NCBI GenBank assembly: GCA_035542155.1
Contig: DATKLX010000174.1
Coordinates: 1-16,346 of the forward strand
DNA: 16,346 nt
Direction: 5' to 3'
Source: DATKLX01 sp035542155
Lineage (GTDB): Bacteria; Chloroflexota; Anaerolineae; Anaerolineales; Anaerolineaceae
Position numbers and translations under genes: made by a program. This document shows, piece by piece, positions 13,660 to 16,346 of the stretch; the stretch's first letter is position 1; each line of letters begins with the position of its first letter. The notes below the pieces were generated by a model. That model had not been told where the DNA came from, ran no database searches, and worked only from the letters and a program-made list of their open reading frames with translations.

Positions 13660-16062
13660 CTACGCGTCTGCGTGGTTCCGTTTTAAAGCCGGTGAGAGCT
13701 CCAACCGGCTCTCGGCGTCGCGCTCGACCTCCTCCCGCCGAAAAAGCATCACGTGGTAACGGCCCTCGAACCAGTCCTCGATCTGGTCGTCGTAATGGCG
13801 GCTGCCGGGCGCCCCGGACTGGCCCGGGGCGAGCATCGCCAGACAGTGGTCCAGGTCGTTGAGATCGGCGATGAAGCGGAACGGCGGGCCGGAGGGCGAA
13901 TCGTTGGAAATGTCGTGGGTGCCGGAGAACGTGGACCAGATGGTGGTCCCATCCCCGCCGATGGGATACGGCCCGCGGTTGAACAGCGCGTCGACCGGCG
14001 GGCGCCGCCCGAGGATGTGGCCGAAGGTCAGCTCGTGGAGCCGGCCCCAGGCCCAGGCGTTGGAGTCGGGTCCAAGCTCGGCCTGGAGGAACTCCAGCGA
14101 GCGGCGCAGGGCCAGGAGGAGCACGTCCTCGCGCCGCTCTCCCCCGCCCAGGTCGAACCAGGGCGAATCTGGCTGATGGAGGGTCTTGCGCAGCCATTCC
14201 CAGGCGTGAAAGCCCCACAGGCTGACCCCCGCCAGGACCGGGTTGGGCCCCTTGCCGGCGAAGCGGTCGGCCAGGTCGCCCAGCCTGCCGGCGAGGATGA
14301 GGTGGAGGAGCTGGCGCACGAGCACCTCGTGGATCGCCGCAGCCGGGCTTGCCGGGTGCAGATTCCCATCCCAGGACCGGAACATCGCGATGGCCGCAGC
14401 CAGCCCCGGCTCCGCCAGCGGGTCGACCTCCAGACTGCCGATCAGGCCGGCCAGGTCGCGGGCAGTGGGAGAGACCTGGTCGTACTGCATGCGGCCCATA
14501 TCCTCCAGGGAATGGCGGGTGCGAGATTGGATCAGCTCGACGATGCGCTGGGCGCGGTCCGCGTAGACGTAATCGCGGGCGAGATAATAGGGATAATCTT
14601 CGCCGGTGACGCGGTTATTGGCGGTGGCGATGTAGCCCTGGGGCGGGTTCTGGAACTCGGGGATCCCCTCGACCGGGATGCTGCTGGTCCACTCATACTC
14701 TCCCGTCCAGCCGGGGACGGGGGTGCAGCCTTCGCCCCGGGCGCGGAGGGGGATCTTGCCGGCCAGGCAGTAGCCAATGGTACCGGCGGTGTCGGCGTAC
14801 ACGACGTTGAGAACCGGCTCGGTCCAATCGCGGAGCGCCTCGCGCAGCTCGCCGGCGCTGGCAGCGCAGTTCATCCGGTAGACCGGCAGAAGCGACTGGC
14901 TGCCCTCAAAGGAGGTCCAGCGCAGGGCCAGGGGCGTCCCGGCAGCTTCGGGAGCGATGAGCGCATTGATCAGCGGCCCGTGGTGGGTGGAGACCACCTC
15001 GACGACCTCTGGCTTCGCGCCGCGGACTCGGATCGTCTCGCGGCTGACCCGCGCGGGAAGCCACTCCCCGCGGTATTCGTATTCGACCACGCCCTCGCGG
15101 GTGCGGCGGATGTGCTCTTCGTATAGATCCTGGACGTCGGCGAACGCAGCGGTGTAGCCCCAGGCGACGCGCCGGTTGTGCCCGACGATCACCAGCGGCA
15201 CGCCGGGCAGGCTGGCGCCGGTCACGTCCAGCTCGCCGGCGGAGAGGTGGTTCTCGTACCAGACCGCCGGGGCGGTCAGGGCGAGATGCATGTCGTTGGC
15301 CAGGAGCGGCATGCCGGTGGTGGTACGCTCGCCGGAGAGAACCCAGTTGTTGCTGCCCGCGCCCTCGCCAGGCCCGGCGCCGGTGTAGCGCCGGGTCAGG
15401 CTTTGGCCGCCACCCAGTCCGCGCGCCTGCGCGGCGTCGAGGATCAGCGGCCAGCTATCGCGGCTCTCCAGCTCGAGCTCGGCGGCCCGTTCGGGGCCGA
15501 GGAGGTCGATCAGCTCGCAGCGCAGCAGCTCGGCCTCCCAGTTGGCGGAGAGGGCCCAGGCGAGCAGCTTGCTCCAGGAGAGCGTGTCGACCGCGGTCCA
15601 CGGCTCGGGCCGGTAGCGGAGGAGCAGGCACTCCAGCGGGCGCGGCTCGCGGGCGATGGCCGCGTTCACGCCGGCGCAGTAAGCGTCCAGGAGCTCTCTT
15701 TCCCCCGCGCCAGGCAGCGGGAGTGCTCGTTCCGCCGAACGGTGCAGGCCGAGGATACGCATCCAGCGGTCCACGGGCAGGGCCACCTCCCCCAGGATCT
15801 CGGAAAGGCGGCCGGCGACCAGGCGGCGGGTGAAATCCATCTGCCACAGGCGGTCCTGGGCGTGGACGTAGCCCTGGGCAAAGAGCGCGTCCGGGGTGCT
15901 TTCGGCGTAGATGTGGGGAATCCCGAGCGAATCGCGCAGGATCTCGACCGGGGCGGTGAGGCCGTGGAGATGGAGCTTGCCGGAATGCCGGGGCGGGCGC
16001 CGACGGTTGAGCCAGGCCAACCCGGCGGCGAGCGGCTTGTGGAACCTGTTCCTTTCAGGCAT
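13660..16062 (-). CDS. Penicillin acylase family protein (Ntn hydrolase)
   Basis: An 800-aa member of the S45-type N-terminal-nucleophile amidases, which are made as a precursor and cleave themselves into alpha and beta chains; known substrates include beta-lactam side chains, acyl-homoserine lactones and other amides. Alpha part: VEILRDSLGIPHIYAES (39-55), FAQGYVHAQDRLWQMDFTRR (61-80). Autocleavage site: Gly236-Ser237 in GAGSNNWV, Ser237 being the predicted nucleophile. Then NDMHLAL (His259), GHNRRVAWGYT (294-304), YADTAGTIGYCLAGKIPLR (422-440) and TANNRV (Asn482/483, oxyanion-hole position). The family is usually exported, but the N-terminus (MPERNRFHKP then RRRPPR) shows no convincing signal peptide, so it may be cytoplasmic. 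GGGGGA precedes the ATG. Substrate unknown. Confidence 0.93.
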   Translation of the reverse strand: MPERNRFHKPLAAGLAWLNRRRPPRHSGKLHLHGLTAPVEILRDSLGIPHIYAESTPDALFAQGYVHAQDRLWQMDFTRRLVAGRLSEILGEVALPVDRWMRILGLHRSAERALPLPGAGERELLDAYCAGVNAAIAREPRPLECLLLRYRPEPWTAVDTLSWSKLLAWALSANWEAELLRCELIDLLGPERAAELELESRDSWPLILDAAQARGLGGGQSLTRRYTGAGPGEGAGSNNWVLSGERTTTGMPLLANDMHLALTAPAVWYENHLSAGELDVTGASLPGVPLVIVGHNRRVAWGYTAAFADVQDLYEEHIRRTREGVVEYEYRGEWLPARVSRETIRVRGAKPEVVEVVSTHHGPLINALIAPEAAGTPLALRWTSFEGSQSLLPVYRMNCAASAGELREALRDWTEPVLNVVYADTAGTIGYCLAGKIPLRARGEGCTPVPGWTGEYEWTSSIPVEGIPEFQNPPQGYIATANNRVTGEDYPYYLARDYVYADRAQRIVELIQSRTRHSLEDMGRMQYDQVSPTARDLAGLIGSLEVDPLAEPGLAAAIAMFRSWDGNLHPASPAAAIHEVLVRQLLHLILAGRLGDLADRFAGKGPNPVLAGVSLWGFHAWEWLRKTLHQPDSPWFDLGGGERREDVLLLALRRSLEFLQAELGPDSNAWAWGRLHELTFGHILGRRPPVDALFNRGPYPIGGDGTTIWSTFSGTHDISNDSPSGPPFRFIADLNDLDHCLAMLAPGQSGAPGSRHYDDQIEDWFEGRYHVMLFRREEVERDAESRLELSPALKRNHADA

Positions 16063-16239
16063 TATCCCCCGTTGTATCTTCTTGAACTACATAGAAAAAC
16101 ATGATTCAAGAACCCTTTCCAGATTCATCTTACCGGAAGAGGGTGAGAATTTCAAGCGGGGAATGATTAAAGGAAGGGGAAAAGGCGTATCTTGTATAAA
16201 ATAAAATTACACTATTTTAGCGTAACTTTTGTGCAAATA

Positions 16240-16254
16240 GAGCGGAAAACGCTC
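16240..16254 (+). repeat. Small perfect hairpin GAGCG-GAAAA-CGCTC
   Basis: A five-bp exact inverted repeat with a GAAAA loop in the AT-rich right edge, about 30 bases before the terminator-like structure. Together they could form the body of a short structured RNA. Confidence 0.5.
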
Positions 16255-16285
16255 AAATTCGCAAATTTAAATTTTTGTGCGCAAA

Positions 16286-16318
16286 CGGCAAGGCCAGTTG
16301 AATGGCCACCGGTTTTTT
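16286..16318 (+). terminator. Plus-strand intrinsic terminator-like hairpin
   Basis: GGCCA (16292-16296) and TGGCC (16303-16307) pair around GTTGAA. An outer CGG/CCG pair extends the stem across a small internal loop, and a run of six T (16313-16318) follows. No plus-strand gene ends here, so it could end a small RNA, or act as an attenuator for a gene beyond the window. Confidence 0.6.
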
Positions 16319-16346
16319 CACCTGAAAAGACCGACCAGCGAAAACG

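Larger units (their letters stand above)
16063..16346. other. AT-rich non-coding stretch at the right edge
   Basis: 284 bases with clearly lower GC than the rest of the window. I see no supported coding frame. It should hold the promoter of the penicillin acylase gene on the minus strand (TTGCAC near 16230 is a weak -35 candidate, not convincing). It also contains a small perfect hairpin and a plus-strand terminator-like structure, listed separately. Confidence 0.6.

Noticed and set aside
13753..15126. Long open frame of 457 codons on the plus strand opposite the penicillin acylase gene
   Set aside because: It is a GC-rich shadow frame: the minus-strand frame has full Ntn-hydrolase motifs, while this one has no recognisable domain and a composition typical of antisense frames.

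Overview
The window is about 16.3 kb of GC-rich chromosomal DNA that looks like core genome of a bacterium of the phylum Chloroflexota, most likely class Anaerolineae. That placement is an inference from gene content: a dipeptide-type ABC operon with an enlarged DppC-like permease, a receiver plus Roadblock-like protein, a DUF2807 lipoprotein, a Ser-type penicillin acylase without a clear signal peptide, and Gram-positive-like partner-switching genes. I see no insertion sequences, prophage genes, CRISPR array or rRNA.

Layout. (1) 1-5725, plus strand: a tightly packed peptide/nickel-type ABC importer operon. It holds a 5'-truncated OppB/DppB-like permease, a DppC-like permease with a large extracytoplasmic insertion, two Opp/Dpp ATPases with C-terminal four-Cys motifs, a 67-aa two-helix membrane protein, and a 381-aa receiver-domain protein. 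Most junctions overlap by 4 bp or have only a few bases between genes. No solute-binding protein lies inside the window; it may be upstream. (2) 5728-5840: tRNA-Gln(UUG) with its own TTGCCA-17-TACAAT promoter. (3) 5919-9858, plus strand: a leader with two perfect inverted repeats, then glmU, a CNNM/CBS/CorC membrane protein, cdd and recO, closely spaced or overlapping (UDP-GlcNAc synthesis, ion or membrane function, pyrimidine salvage, DNA repair). (4) 9867-10895: a lipoprotein carrying a DUF2807 Gly-Ser-Gly beta-repeat domain, with hairpins before it and a strong bidirectional terminator after it.

(5) 10901-11761, minus strand: a two-gene partner-switching module, a STAS anti-anti-sigma-like protein followed by an RsbW-like HATPase. 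It is read from an extended -10 promoter next to a 30-bp perfect palindrome. (6) 11921-12934, plus strand: an NAD(P)-dependent epimerase/dehydratase-like SDR. Its 3' end overlaps by 37 bp a convergent phosphoribosyltransferase gene. (7) 12898-16062, minus strand: a penicillin acylase family hydrolase followed by the phosphoribosyltransferase. The space between these two is filled almost entirely by three tandem, hairpin-forming repeats of 52-58 bp. (8) 16063-16346: AT-rich non-coding DNA with a small hairpin and a plus-strand terminator-like structure, and no supported gene.

Most genes are recognisable housekeeping or transport families. The best candidates for new biology are non-coding: the tandem hairpin repeats, the palindrome at the STAS/RsbW promoter, the double inverted repeat ahead of glmU, and the terminator-bearing AT-rich right edge. 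The enlarged DppC-like permease is the most unusual protein.
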